In this document: positions 24,961 through 36,463 of the stretch, one piece after another
Layout of the letters: every line of letters begins with the position of its first letter
Numbering within the stretch: the first letter of the stretch is position 1
Assembly (NCBI RefSeq): GCF_003070885.1
Contig: NZ_CP028913.1
Coordinates: 2,232,001 to 2,296,000 of the forward strand
Length of the DNA stretch: 64,000 nucleotides
Direction: 5' to 3'
From: Agromyces badenianii
GTDB lineage: Bacteria > Actinomycetota > Actinomycetes > Actinomycetales > Microbacteriaceae
Translations under genes and position numbers: made by a program
The notes under the pieces: generated by a model
What the model saw: the letters and a program-made list of their open reading frames with translations, nothing else
Databases searched by the model: none
Told to the model about the DNA's origin: nothing

Positions 24961-25807
24961 CGGCCCTCCCCGCGTCGACGACGAGCCGCGGCGGCGACGA
25001 GCGCCGGGGCCGCGCACGTCTCGCGAAGCGCCTGCCCATCTGGCTCCTCGTGCCCGCCGTGCTCGGCGGCGCGGTGCTCGTGCTGCCGCTCGCGGCGCTG
25101 CTCCTGCGCCTCGACTGGGCGGGCGTGCCCGCCGCGATGAGTTCTCCCGCGGCGCTCCAGGCCCTGTCGCTCTCGCTCATCACCGCGACCGTCGCGACGC
25201 TCTGCTGCGTGCTCCTCGGCGTGCCGCTCGCCGTCGTCATCGCCCGCAGCACCCCGGCCGTCGCCGCGGTGCTGCGCACCCTGACCACGCTTCCGCTCGT
25301 GCTCCCGCCGCTCGTCGGCGGCATCGCCCTGCTCGCGCTCCTCGGCCGCAACGGGGTGCTCGGCGACTCCCTCGCCGTGCTGGGACTGCGCGTCCCCTTC
25401 ACGACGGCGGCGGTCGTGATCGCACAGACCTTCGTCGCCCTGCCGTTCCTCGTGATCACGGTCGAGGGGTCGCTGCGCAGCATCGGCACCCGCTACGAGT
25501 CCGTCGCCGCGGGCCTCGGGGCCGGCCCCTTCACGGTGTTCCGCCGCATCACCGTGCCGCTCGTCGGCCCCGGGCTGCTCGCGGGCACGGTGCTGTGCTT
25601 CGCCCGCGCGCTCGGCGAATTCGGTGCCACGGCGCTGTTCGCCGGCAACGCCCCCGGCGTCACCCGCACCATGCCGCTCGCGATCTACACCGCCTTCAAC
25701 GGCGCGGGCGTCAGCGAAGACACGGCGATCGCCCTGTCGCTCATGCTCATCCTCGTCGCGGTGGCCGTACTGCTCGTCATGCGGGCCTGGCGAGAGGATG
25801 CCACGCG

Positions 25808-25811
<4 letters not shown>
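24957..25811 (+). CDS. modB: molybdate ABC transporter permease
   Basis: A 284-residue inner-membrane permease with about six hydrophobic segments. The EAA loop is YESVAAGLGAGPFTVFRRITVPLVGPGLLAG, which docks to ModC. ALGEFGATALFAGNAPGVTRTMPLAIY is characteristic of ModB. GTG start overlaps the modA stop (GTGA); the stop overlaps the modC start the same way. Confidence 0.95.
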
Positions 25812-26935
<1,124 letters not shown>

Positions 26936-26980
26936 CCGCCTCGGTGTTACCGTGGACGCCACGACGAGGGGCGGTGCATC

Positions 26981-28066
26981 ATGACGAACGCTCCCTCCAC
27001 CGCGGGCTCGGCCGCGCGCCGGCTGCCGTCGACTGGCGTCATCACCGATCGCCTCGACCGGCCGATGCGCGACCTGCGCATCTCGATCACCGACCGCTGC
27101 AACTTCCGCTGCGTGTACTGCATGCCGAAGACGGTGTTCGGCCGCGACTACGCCTTCCTCGAGCGCGACGAGCTCTTGAACTTCGACGAGATCACCCGCC
27201 TCGCCCGCGTCGCGGCGGCGCACGGGGTCGAGAAGCTGCGCCTCACCGGCGGTGAGCCGCTGCTGCGGCGGGGCATCGAAGAGCTCATCGCACGCCTCGC
27301 GGAGCTCCGCACCCCCGACGGCCGCCCCCTCGAAATCGCACTCACGACGAACGGCGCCGCCCTCGCCGTGAAGGCCGCCGCGCTGAAGGCCGCAGGCCTG
27401 ACCCGCGTGACCGTCTCCGTCGACTCGCTCGACGACAGCGTCTTCCAGGCGATGAACGACGTGAGATTCCCGATCTCGCGGGTTCTCGAGGGGTTGCACG
27501 TCGCGCACGACGCCGGGCTCGGCCCGATCAAGATCAACATGGTCGTCAAGCGCGGGGCGAACGACCACGAGGTGCTGCCGATGGCGCGCCACTTCCACGG
27601 CACGCCGTTCAGCCTGCGGTTCATCGAGTACATGGATGTCGGCACCTCCAACGGGTGGAGCCTCGACGAGGTGGTGCCGTCGGCCGAGATCGTCGAGATG
27701 ATCGACCGCGAGATGCCGCTCGAGCCGCTCGACCCGCACGTGCCAGGCGAGACGGCGGCCCGGTGGCGATTCCGCGACGGCGGCGGCGAGATCGGCGTGA
27801 TCTCGAGCGTCACGAAGGCGTTCTGCGGCACCTGCAATCGCGCCCGGATCTCGACCGAGGGGCGCCTCTACACGTGCCTGTTCGCGTCGACGGGGCACGA
27901 CCTGCGCGCCCTAATGCGCGGCGGCGTCGACGACGCGGGCCTCGCCGCGGCGATGGGCGCGATCTGGGACGCCCGCGACGACCGGTACTCCGAGGTGCGC
28001 GCGAGCCTCACCCCCGCGCTGCGGGCGGCGCGGCCGAAGATCGAGATGTCGTACATCGGCGGGTGA
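26981..28066 (+). CDS. moaA: GTP 3',8-cyclase
   Basis: Radical SAM enzyme that starts molybdenum cofactor synthesis from GTP, acting with MoaC. The 361-residue protein binds the SAM cluster through C40, C44 and C47 (CNFRCVYC) and a second cluster through C282, C285 and C299 (FCGTCNRARISTEGRLYTC). It ends in Gly-Gly, the conserved functional tail. The ATG follows GAGGGGCGG. It is 45 bp downstream of modC, so joint transcription with modABC is possible. Confidence 0.96.
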   Translation: MTNAPSTAGSAARRLPSTGVITDRLDRPMRDLRISITDRCNFRCVYCMPKTVFGRDYAFLERDELLNFDEITRLARVAAAHGVEKLRLTGGEPLLRRGIEELIARLAELRTPDGRPLEIALTTNGAALAVKAAALKAAGLTRVTVSVDSLDDSVFQAMNDVRFPISRVLEGLHVAHDAGLGPIKINMVVKRGANDHEVLPMARHFHGTPFSLRFIEYMDVGTSNGWSLDEVVPSAEIVEMIDREMPLEPLDPHVPGETAARWRFRDGGGEIGVISSVTKAFCGTCNRARISTEGRLYTCLFASTGHDLRALMRGGVDDAGLAAAMGAIWDARDDRYSEVRASLTPALRAARPKIEMSYIGG

Positions 28067-28118
28067 GGCGCGTGGCAGCGTGCGCGTGCCGCCCCGGCGC
28101 TGGGCCGCCGAGATCCGG

Positions 28119-28532
28119 TCAGAGCCCGACCCACTCCGAGGCGCCGTCGGCGAAGTGCTGGCGCTTCCAGATCGGCACCCGCTGCTTGATGAGGTCGACG
28201 AGGCGCTCGCAGGCGTCGAAGGCCTCCGCTCGGTGCGCAGCGGATGCCGCGGCGACGAGTGCGACGTCGCCGATGCGCAGCTCACCGACCCGGTGCGCCG
28301 CGGCAACGGCGACGCCGGTCTCATCGGCGATCCGCCGCACGCACTCGGCGAGGAACCGGGCCGCCTCTGGATGGGCCCGGTAGTCGAGCGAGAGCACACC
28401 GCGCCCGCCGTCGTGGTCGCGCACGACCCCGCTGAAGATCACGAGGGCACCGCTCGAGTCGGACTCGACGGCGCCGCGCACGGCGGCTTCGTCGATCGGC
28501 TCGGCCGTCACCACGGCCAGGAGTTCGTTCAT
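28119..28532 (-). CDS. moaE: molybdopterin synthase catalytic subunit
   Basis: Large subunit of molybdopterin synthase, which adds dithiolene sulfurs carried by MoaD. Visible family segments are GALVIFSGVVRDHDGGRGVLSLDYRAHPEAARFL, VAAAHRVGELRIGDVALVAAASAAHR (RVG motif) and a C-terminal KQRVPIWKRQHF containing the catalytic lysines. From ATG 28532 it is 137 residues, the usual size; a GTG at 28550 would add six residues, and neither has a strong ribosome binding site. Downstream of moeZ on the same strand, convergent with moaA. Confidence 0.93.
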   Translation of the reverse strand: MNELLAVVTAEPIDEAAVRGAVESDSSGALVIFSGVVRDHDGGRGVLSLDYRAHPEAARFLAECVRRIADETGVAVAAAHRVGELRIGDVALVAAASAAHRAEAFDACERLVDLIKQRVPIWKRQHFADGASEWVGL

Positions 28533-28586
28533 GCGCGTCTCGTCTTTCACGTGGGGTGGGTCATAGTCGACGGATGCCGCGACGGG

Positions 28587-29738
28587 TCACCGCTGCACGA
28601 GCTCGCCCGCGACCGCGGCGAAGCTCGCGATTCCGCCGGCGAGGTACGCCACGTCGGTGTGCCCTTGATCCTCGAGGATGCGTGCCGCCCGTCGCGAGCG
28701 CACGTCGCGTTCGCAGTAGACGACGACAGGACCTGAGCCGGGTTCGGGGCCGGCGCCATCGGCGAGCGCGGCGAGCGGCACGAGCACGCTGTCGCGGATG
28801 CGGCCGAACTCGGCTTCGGCGGGTTCGCGCACGTCGACCACGGTGATCGCCCGCCCGTCGCGCAGCCGCCCGAGGAGGTCGGCGGCCGTCATGGCCGTCA
28901 CAGCCGAGGCATCCGTCGCCGCTCGTTCGCTCGGATCGAGACCGCAGAACCGTTCGTAGTCGATGAGGCTCGTGATCTCGGGCGCATCGGCGATCGCCGT
29001 GTACGCGATCTCGCGCGACCGCCCGGTGAGCGCGTCGATGGTGGTCACCCGGCCGAGCAGGGGCTCGCCGATGCCGGTGATGATCTTCACGACCTCGGTG
29101 GCCATGAGCCCGCCGATCGTCGCGCAGAGACTCGGCAACACGCCGCCGAGTTCGCACGAGAGCACCTCGTCGGGCGTCGGCGGCACGGGGAACAGGTCGC
29201 GGTAGCCGGGGCCGTGCTCGTGCCAGGCGACGCCGACCTGGCCGTGAAAGCGCAGGATCGCTCCCCAGACGAGCGGCACGCCGGCGAGCGCCGCAGCGTC
29301 GTTCGTGAGGTACCGCGTCGGAAAGTTGTCGCTGCCGTCGACGACGAGGTCGTAGCCGCCGAGGATCTCGCGGATGTTCGCGGCAGTGAGCCGGGCGCGG
29401 TGGCGCACCACCCGGCACTCGGAGTCGATCGCGGCGACCGTCTCGGCGAGCGAGTCGACCTTCGGCCGGCCGAGGTCGGCGACGCCGTGGCTCGTCTGGC
29501 GGTGCAGGTTCGAGAGTTCGACGAGGTCGTCGTCGGCGATGCCGATCGTGCCGACGCCGGCACCGGCGAGCGAGGGCACCATGGCGCTGCCGAGGCCGCC
29601 GGCCCCGACGACGAGCACTCGGGCTGCACCCAGACGACGTTGGGCGAGCTCGCCGAACCCCGGCAGCATGAGCTGTCGGCTGAATCGCGCGATTCGCTCG
29701 GCCGCGAGCGGCGGCCCGGGCTCGACGAGCGGGTGCAT
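28587..29738 (-). CDS. moeZ: MoaD-adenylating enzyme with rhodanese domain (MoeB/MoeZ)
   Basis: Activates the C-terminus of MoaD by adenylation and transfers sulfur to it. The 383-residue protein has a ThiF/E1-like domain (VLVVGAGGLGSAMVPSLAGAG, DLVELSNLHRQTSHG, VVDGSDNFPTRYLTND) and a C-terminal rhodanese domain (VVDVREPAEAEFGRIRDS) with active-site Cys in VVVYCERDVRS. The two-CxxC zinc motif of E. coli MoeB is not evident, as in other actinobacterial MoeZ proteins. Start ATG 29738; ATG 29747 would add three residues. It is divergent from moaD. Confidence 0.93.
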   Translation of the reverse strand: MHPLVEPGPPLAAERIARFSRQLMLPGFGELAQRRLGAARVLVVGAGGLGSAMVPSLAGAGVGTIGIADDDLVELSNLHRQTSHGVADLGRPKVDSLAETVAAIDSECRVVRHRARLTAANIREILGGYDLVVDGSDNFPTRYLTNDAAALAGVPLVWGAILRFHGQVGVAWHEHGPGYRDLFPVPPTPDEVLSCELGGVLPSLCATIGGLMATEVVKIITGIGEPLLGRVTTIDALTGRSREIAYTAIADAPEITSLIDYERFCGLDPSERAATDASAVTAMTAADLLGRLRDGRAITVVDVREPAEAEFGRIRDSVLVPLAALADGAGPEPGSGPVVVYCERDVRSRRAARILEDQGHTDVAYLAGGIASFAAVAGELVQR

Positions 29739-29821
29739 GCCCGCCATTGTACGCAGCGCGCCGTGCCGCCGGGCCGGTCGGCGGCCGGTCGGCGGGTACC
29801 GCTGCGGGTAGCATCGATGGC

Positions 29822-30070
29822 ATGACGCTCGTGACCGTGCGGTACTTCGCCGCCGCCGCCGACGCGGCCGGTCTCGACGAGGAACGCCTCGATCTCGGCG
29901 AGTCGGCGACGCTCGACTCGCTCCGCGAGGTGCTCGTCGAGCGACACGGCACGGCGATGGCCCGCGTGCTGCGGTCGGGCTCGTTCCTCGTCGATGGCAC
30001 GGTTCGACGAGACGGCGCTCACCCGGTCGCCGAGCAGGTCGACATCCTGCCGCCGTTCGCCGGCGGCTGA
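29822..30070 (+). CDS. moaD: molybdopterin synthase sulfur carrier subunit
   Basis: A ubiquitin-fold sulfur carrier of 82 residues ending in the required Gly-Gly, which is thiocarboxylated by MoeZ. The sequence VTVRYFAAAADAAGLDEERLDL and the VDILPPFAGG tail are typical. It starts the plus-strand moaD-moeA-moaC-mogA run and is divergent from moeZ, its activating enzyme. Confidence 0.95.
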   Translation: MTLVTVRYFAAAADAAGLDEERLDLGESATLDSLREVLVERHGTAMARVLRSGSFLVDGTVRRDGAHPVAEQVDILPPFAGG

Positions 30071-30088
30071 GTCCGAAAGGAGCGGATG

Positions 30089-31405
30089 ATGCGAACCTTC
30101 GCCGAGCACCAGCACGCGGTGCGAGAGCTCCTCGCCCCGTTGCGGGCTGCCCTCGATGCGCCCACGGGTCTCGAACAGCTCGCAGTGCAGTCACCGGGCG
30201 GCTCCCCGGCCCTCGGGCGGGTACTGGCGGTCGACGTCGACTCCCCCGCCGATCTGCCGCCGTTCGCCAATTCGCAGATGGACGGCTACGCCGTTCGCTC
30301 GGCCGACCTCGCCGCCGCCCGGCCCGAGGCGCCCGTCGCACTGCCGGTGGGCGGCACGACCGCGGCGGGAGATCCGGTTCGCGCCCTCGATCCGGGCACG
30401 GCCGCTCCGGTGATGACGGGCGCTGCGGTGCCCGTCGGCGCCGACGCCGTCGTGCCGGTCGAGGCCGCCGACCCGCCCCGGTTCCCCGACTTCGGCTCCG
30501 ACCGTGCCGCACCGCCCGGCACCGTCGTCGGCTTCACCCGCCCGGTCGATGCCGGCACCTTCGTGCGCGGCGCCGGCACCGATGTCGCCCGCGGTCACCG
30601 CCTCCTGCCCGCCGGCATCAGGCTCGGGCCGGCGCAGCTCGGGGCCCTCTCCGCGGCCGGGATCACGCACGTCACCGTGCGGCGGCCTCTCTCGGTGCTG
30701 CTCATCTCGACCGGTCACGAGCTTCGCCCGCCCGGCGAGCCGCTCGAGCCGGGCCAGATCCACGACGCCAACACCGCCATGCTCGCCGCCGCGCTGCGCG
30801 AGGGCGGGGCGACGGTGCGCGAGGTGGTCACCCCCGACGATGCGCGATCCGTCATGGCGGCGGTCGAGGCATCGGCCGGCGTCGTCGATCTCGTCGTGAC
30901 GACGGGCGGCGTGAGCGCGGGCGCGTTCGAGGTCGTGCGCGAGGCGCTGGCGCCGCTCGGCGTGGAGTTCTCGAAGGTCGCGCTACAGCCCGGCGGGCCG
31001 CAGGGGCTCGGCCTCGCCCGCGTGCAGCCGTCGCTGACGCCCGCAACCGCCTCCGCGAGCGACGACGCGAGCGTCGCCGTGCCGGTCGTGTCGTTCCCCG
31101 GCAACCCGGTCAGCGCCCTCGTCTCGTTCGAGCTGTTCCTCCGGCCCGTGCTGCGCGCCTTCGCCGGGCTCGCCCCCGACCGGCCGCGGGCGAGGCTCAG
31201 GCTCGCGCACGAGGTCGTCTCGCCGCTCGACAAGCACCAGGTGCGCCGCGGCGTGCTCGACGGCGCGGGCGATGTCGAGGTCGGCGCGCCGAGCTCGCAC
31301 CTGTTGCACGCCTACGCGAACGCGACCGTGCTCGTGCACCTGCCGGTGGGGGTCGATCGCCTGCCGGCCGGCGCCCACGTCGACATCTGGAGGATCGATG
31401 ACTGA
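30089..31405 (+). CDS. moeA: molybdopterin molybdenumtransferase
   Basis: Inserts molybdate into adenylated molybdopterin. The roughly 438-residue protein has MoeA segments PPFANSQMDGYAVRSADL, VMTGAAVPVGADAVVPVE, LLISTGHELRPPGEPL, the MPT-binding VVTTGGVSAGAFEVVREAL and SFPGNPVSALVSFELFLRPVL. Two adjacent ATGs (30086, 30089) are in frame; the second lies six bases after GGAG and is preferred. The 3' end overlaps moaC by 8 bp. Confidence 0.95.
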   Translation: MRTFAEHQHAVRELLAPLRAALDAPTGLEQLAVQSPGGSPALGRVLAVDVDSPADLPPFANSQMDGYAVRSADLAAARPEAPVALPVGGTTAAGDPVRALDPGTAAPVMTGAAVPVGADAVVPVEAADPPRFPDFGSDRAAPPGTVVGFTRPVDAGTFVRGAGTDVARGHRLLPAGIRLGPAQLGALSAAGITHVTVRRPLSVLLISTGHELRPPGEPLEPGQIHDANTAMLAAALREGGATVREVVTPDDARSVMAAVEASAGVVDLVVTTGGVSAGAFEVVREALAPLGVEFSKVALQPGGPQGLGLARVQPSLTPATASASDDASVAVPVVSFPGNPVSALVSFELFLRPVLRAFAGLAPDRPRARLRLAHEVVSPLDKHQVRRGVLDGAGDVEVGAPSSHLLHAYANATVLVHLPVGVDRLPAGAHVDIWRIDD

Positions 31406-31874
31406 ACCGCGGCTCACCCACCTGCGCGGCGACGGCTCCGCGCACATGGTCGACGTGACCGACAAGGCGGTGACCCGTCGCACGGCGAGCGCACAGGCCG
31501 TGCTCGTGACCAGGCACGACGTGGTCGCGGCGATCAGCGACGGCACCCTGCCCAAGGGCGAGGCGATCGGCACCGCGCGCATCGCCGGCATCATGGCCGC
31601 GAAGCAGACGTCGACGCTCATCCCCCTCTGCCACCCGTTGCCGCTCACGAAGCTCGACGTCGACGTCACGCCCGAGGGCGACCGGGTGCGCATCGTCGCG
31701 ACGGTGACCACGAAGGGCGTCACCGGCGTCGAGATGGAGGCGCTCACCGCCGCGACCGTCGCCGCACTCACCCTCTACGACATGATCAAGGCCGTCGACA
31801 ACCGCGCGACGATCACCGACGTGATGGTGCTCGCGAAGGTCGGCGGCAAGAGCGGCGACTGGTCGCGCGCATGA
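31398..31874 (+). CDS. moaC: cyclic pyranopterin monophosphate synthase
   Basis: Converts 3',8-cyclo-7,8-dihydro-GTP to cPMP after MoaA. The 158-residue protein shows HMVDVTDKAVTRRTA, KGEAIGTARIAGIMAAKQTS, LIPLCHPLPLTKLDVDV and GVEMEALTAATVAALTLYDM with the conserved KAVD, a complete MoaC pattern. The start overlaps the moeA end and the stop overlaps the mogA start (ATGA). Confidence 0.97.
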   Translation: MTEPRLTHLRGDGSAHMVDVTDKAVTRRTASAQAVLVTRHDVVAAISDGTLPKGEAIGTARIAGIMAAKQTSTLIPLCHPLPLTKLDVDVTPEGDRVRIVATVTTKGVTGVEMEALTAATVAALTLYDMIKAVDNRATITDVMVLAKVGGKSGDWSRA

Positions 31875-32392
31875 CCCGGGCCGAGCCCGCATCGCAGGCC
31901 GAGCGGATGCCGCGCACCGCCGTCGTGATCGTCGCCTCGACCCGTGCCGCGGCCGGCGTCTCCCCCGACCGCACCGGCCCCGTGATCGCCCGATGGTTCG
32001 CCGATCGAGGCTTCGAGGTCGTGGGGCCCGAGGTGGTGGCCGACGGCGACGCCGTCGCCACGGCCCTTCGGCGCTCCCTCGAGGGCAGGCCCGCCGTGAT
32101 CGTCACGACGGGCGGCACCGGGCTCTCGCCGAGCGATGCGACTCCCGAGGCGACCGCCCCGCTGCTCGATCGCGAGGTGCCGGGAGTCATGGAGGAACTG
32201 CGTCGCCGCGGCACCGCGTCGACGCCCACCGCGGTGCTCTCCCGCGGGCTCGCGGGAGTCGCCGGGTCGACCTTCCTCGTGAACCTGCCGGGTTCCACGG
32301 GCGGGGTGCGAGACGGCCTCGCCGTGCTCGACGACGTGCTCGACCACGTGCTCGACCAGCTCGCCGGCGGCGACCACGCGCCGAGCGCCTGA
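31871..32392 (+). CDS. mogA: molybdopterin adenylyltransferase (MogA/MoaB family)
   Basis: Adenylates molybdopterin before MoeA acts. A 173-residue MogA/MoaB fold protein: AVVIVASTRAAAGVSPDRTGPVIARWF, then the MPT-binding VIVTTGGTGLSPSDATPEAT and FLVNLPGSTGGVRDGLAVL. Last gene of the coupled moaD-moeA-moaC-mogA run, converging on the PAP2 gene with 4 bp between. Whether it should be called MogA or MoaB cannot be settled from sequence. Confidence 0.92.
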   Translation: MTRAEPASQAERMPRTAVVIVASTRAAAGVSPDRTGPVIARWFADRGFEVVGPEVVADGDAVATALRRSLEGRPAVIVTTGGTGLSPSDATPEATAPLLDREVPGVMEELRRRGTASTPTAVLSRGLAGVAGSTFLVNLPGSTGGVRDGLAVLDDVLDHVLDQLAGGDHAPSA

Positions 32393-32396
32393 CGAG

Positions 32397-33071
32397 TCAG
32401 CTCGAGCGGCGCTCGTGCCACGAGGTGCGTTCGCGCTCGAGCGGGTAGGCGAGGGCGGCCCACACCAGCAACGCGACTCCCGCCCCGGCGAGCGCACCGC
32501 CGATGGTGTCGGTCACCCAGTGCGCGCCGAGGTACGTGCGGCTGATCGCCATCAGCGCGGTGTAGACCGCACCGAGCACCCACACCCACAACCGTGGCGC
32601 GATCACGCCGACGACGACCGCGATCGTCGCCGCGTTCGCGACATGCCCCGACGGGAATGAGCCGAAGTCCGACGCGACGATCATGTCGTCGGGTCTCGCG
32701 CGGCCGACCAGGTGCTTCAGCAACTGCACGACGCCCGCGCTCGCTGCCGACGCCACGATGAAGTACACCGCGGCCCACGGCCGTCGCAGGAGCAGCAGCA
32801 GCAGCGCCGCGCCGATCGGCACCACGAAGACCCCGATGATGCCGCCGCCCAGCGCGTTCATGCCGAAGGCGAACCAGTCGCCGACCGGCCCGCGGAGGCT
32901 CAGCACCTCCTCGGCCCACTCCTCATCGATGGCGAACTGCAGCGCGCCCGACCGGGCGGTGAGCAGCAGGCCGAGCAGTCCGGTGATGATCAGTGCGGCG
33001 CCGCCCGCGACGAGGGGCACGCGACGGGCGACCCGCTTCGCGCTCGACTGCTCAGCGGCCTCCGACGTCAT
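32397..33071 (-). CDS. PAP2-family membrane phosphatase
   Basis: A 224-residue protein with about six membrane segments and the three-part PAP2 active site: KHLVGRARP, PSGHVAN and SRTYLGAHWVTD. It would dephosphorylate a lipid phosphate such as phosphatidic acid or undecaprenyl pyrophosphate on the outer face of the membrane; the substrate is not determinable. No clear functional link to either neighbour. Confidence 0.92.
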   Translation of the reverse strand: MTSEAAEQSSAKRVARRVPLVAGGAALIITGLLGLLLTARSGALQFAIDEEWAEEVLSLRGPVGDWFAFGMNALGGGIIGVFVVPIGAALLLLLLRRPWAAVYFIVASAASAGVVQLLKHLVGRARPDDMIVASDFGSFPSGHVANAATIAVVVGVIAPRLWVWVLGAVYTALMAISRTYLGAHWVTDTIGGALAGAGVALLVWAALAYPLERERTSWHERRSS

Positions 33072-33171
33072 GCCATCACGTTACCCGCGGGCCCGCGGCA
33101 TCCGCGTCATGCTCGCGGGGATTCAGCGGAAGGATGTCGCGAGCCCGCGTCATCGACCGGCCGCGATGACG

Positions 33172-34446
33172 TCAATCGCTGAGCGGCGGCACGGTCTTCG
33201 GGCGCACGAGCAACCACAGGGCGGCGATGGCCACCACGGCCGCGAGCAGCATCACGAAGGCCATCGGCACCGCGCTGCCGACGCCCATGAGGCCGATCAG
33301 CGGAGAGATGACCCCGGCGAGCCCGAAGTTCAGCGCGCCGAGCAGCGACGCCGCGGTGCCGGCCTCGGCCCCGTGGTGTGCGAGCGCGAGCACCTGCACG
33401 GCGGGGAAGGAGAATCCGCACGCGAGGATGTAGAACCACAGCGGGATCGCGGTGCCCCAGAACCCGGCGCCGGAGCTGTCGAGGACCATGATCACCGCGG
33501 CCATGGCGAGGTGCACGATCGTGGTGGCGGCGAGGATCCACTGCGGCTGCACGGAGCCGCGCATGAGTCGGGAGCTCGTCTGCACGCCGATGATCACGCC
33601 CACCGAGTTCACGGCGAAGAGCACGCCGTACTCCTGGGCGTTGAACGCGTAGATGCCCTGGAACAGGAACGACGAGGTCGAGAGGTAGCCGAAGAGACCG
33701 GTGAAGGTCATGCCGCCGATGATCGCCGCGCCGAGGTAGACGCGGTCGCGGAAGAGGGCGGCGTAGCGGTCGCGCAGCGTCGAGTGGCCCGCGACGTGGC
33801 GCCGGGAGGGGGGAAGCGTCTCGACGATGAAGAAGCCGACCGCGGCGACGACCACGGCGCCGTAGATCGCGAGCACCACGAAGATGCCCCGCCAGTCCAT
33901 GACCGCGAGCAGTTGCGAGCCGATGACGGGCGCGAGCACCGGCGCGAGGCCGTTGACGAGCGCGAGGCGCGAGAGCATGCGCACGAGCGGCTTGCCGCCG
34001 AAGAGATCGCGGACCATGGCCATCGCGACCACGCCGCCGGCCGCAGCGCCGAAGCCCTGCAGCAGGCGGAAGACCGAGAGCCAGACGATGTCGGGGGCGA
34101 AGGCCGCCGCGAGGGATGCCGCGATGTGCAGCGCCGTGGCGAGCACGAGCGGCAGCCGGCGCCCGACCTTGTCGCTCCACGGCCCGACGATGAGCTGGCC
34201 GAGGCCGAAGCCGACCATGGTGCCGGTCAGCGTCAGCTGCACGGCCGAGGCCGAGACGCCGAGCTCGTCCTGCAGCACCGGGAAGGCCGGGAGGTAGAGG
34301 TCGATCGTGAACGGACCGAGCGCCGTGAGCGCGCCGAGCACGAGCACGTATACGAGACGCTGCCGACGGGTCAGCCGATCGCCCGGGTGGGTCGGGCGGT
34401 CGTAGTCGTCGGGACGGACGATGGGGATGGAGGACGTTGAGGACAT
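33172..34446 (-). CDS. MFS multidrug exporter, Bcr/CflA type
   Basis: A 424-residue transporter with about 12 membrane segments. The N-terminal LGALTALGPFTIDLYLPAFP and LTGTMVGFGLGQLIVGPWSDKVGRR are hallmarks of the Bcr/CflA drug:H+ antiporters, and FRLLQGFGAAAGGVVAMAMVRD is the motif C region. ATG 34446 is preceded by AGGAAC at good spacing; the open frame extends 39 codons further upstream, but that part is low in hydrophobic residues and has no ribosome binding site. Substrate range unknown. Confidence 0.92.
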   Translation of the reverse strand: MSSTSSIPIVRPDDYDRPTHPGDRLTRRQRLVYVLVLGALTALGPFTIDLYLPAFPVLQDELGVSASAVQLTLTGTMVGFGLGQLIVGPWSDKVGRRLPLVLATALHIAASLAAAFAPDIVWLSVFRLLQGFGAAAGGVVAMAMVRDLFGGKPLVRMLSRLALVNGLAPVLAPVIGSQLLAVMDWRGIFVVLAIYGAVVVAAVGFFIVETLPPSRRHVAGHSTLRDRYAALFRDRVYLGAAIIGGMTFTGLFGYLSTSSFLFQGIYAFNAQEYGVLFAVNSVGVIIGVQTSSRLMRGSVQPQWILAATTIVHLAMAAVIMVLDSSGAGFWGTAIPLWFYILACGFSFPAVQVLALAHHGAEAGTAASLLGALNFGLAGVISPLIGLMGVGSAVPMAFVMLLAAVVAIAALWLLVRPKTVPPLSD

Positions 34447-34662
34447 GCGTGTTCCTGTGCGGGATCGAGCGTGGGCGGGAGTCGGCGCACGTCCTCGGGC
34501 ACCGGTGGTCGGCGATGACACGCCATTCGACGCGTCGCGCGGGGATCCGAGGGTGGCGGACACCGCCTCGAATCGATTCGACAGGCGACAAGTCTATCGC
34601 CGCCCATCGGGCGATCTGCAACCGCATGCCCCAGGCGATCTTCGCCGGGCGCGAGGAACGAC
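34447..34662. other. leader of the MFS gene, no other gene seen
   Basis: The space between the MFS start and the groEL terminator holds the MFS leader and promoter. I see no RNA gene, riboswitch or convincing -35/-10 pair. An upstream in-frame extension of the MFS frame is open by base composition only. Confidence 0.4.
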
Positions 34663-34694
34663 GATGGGCGCCTCCCCGGAGGGAGACGCCCATC
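34663..34694 (-). terminator. groEL terminator hairpin
   Basis: 14-base arms 34663-34676 and 34681-34694 match at 13 positions; the odd one allows a G-U pair in RNA. The 4-base loop is CGGA. It begins about 25 bp after the groEL stop on the minus strand. Confidence 0.8.
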
Positions 34695-34718
34695 GTGTGC
34701 GTTGCGTGAGGCGCGGAC

Positions 34719-36383
<1,665 letters not shown>

Positions 36384-36410
36384 TTAGCACTCAAAACGAG
36401 TGAGTGCTAA
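36384..36410 (-). promoter_or_regulatory. CIRCE operator (HrcA binding site)
   Basis: Perfect match to the consensus TTAGCACTC-N9-GAGTGCTAA, 46 bases upstream of the groEL ATG and overlapping the predicted transcription start. HrcA binding here represses groEL until heat shock. Confidence 0.97.
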
Positions 36411-36414
36411 ATCG

Positions 36415-36443
36415 ATTCTGGCACTCGACCGTCACGAGTGCAA
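36415..36443 (-). promoter_or_regulatory. groEL promoter
   Basis: On the minus strand TTGCAC (36443-36438), a 17-bp spacer and CAGAAT (36420-36415) form a sigma-A-like promoter. The start point would fall at about 36408, inside the CIRCE element, which suits repression. Confidence 0.65.
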
Positions 36444-36463
36444 GCGAGCCCGGTGGTGTCCGC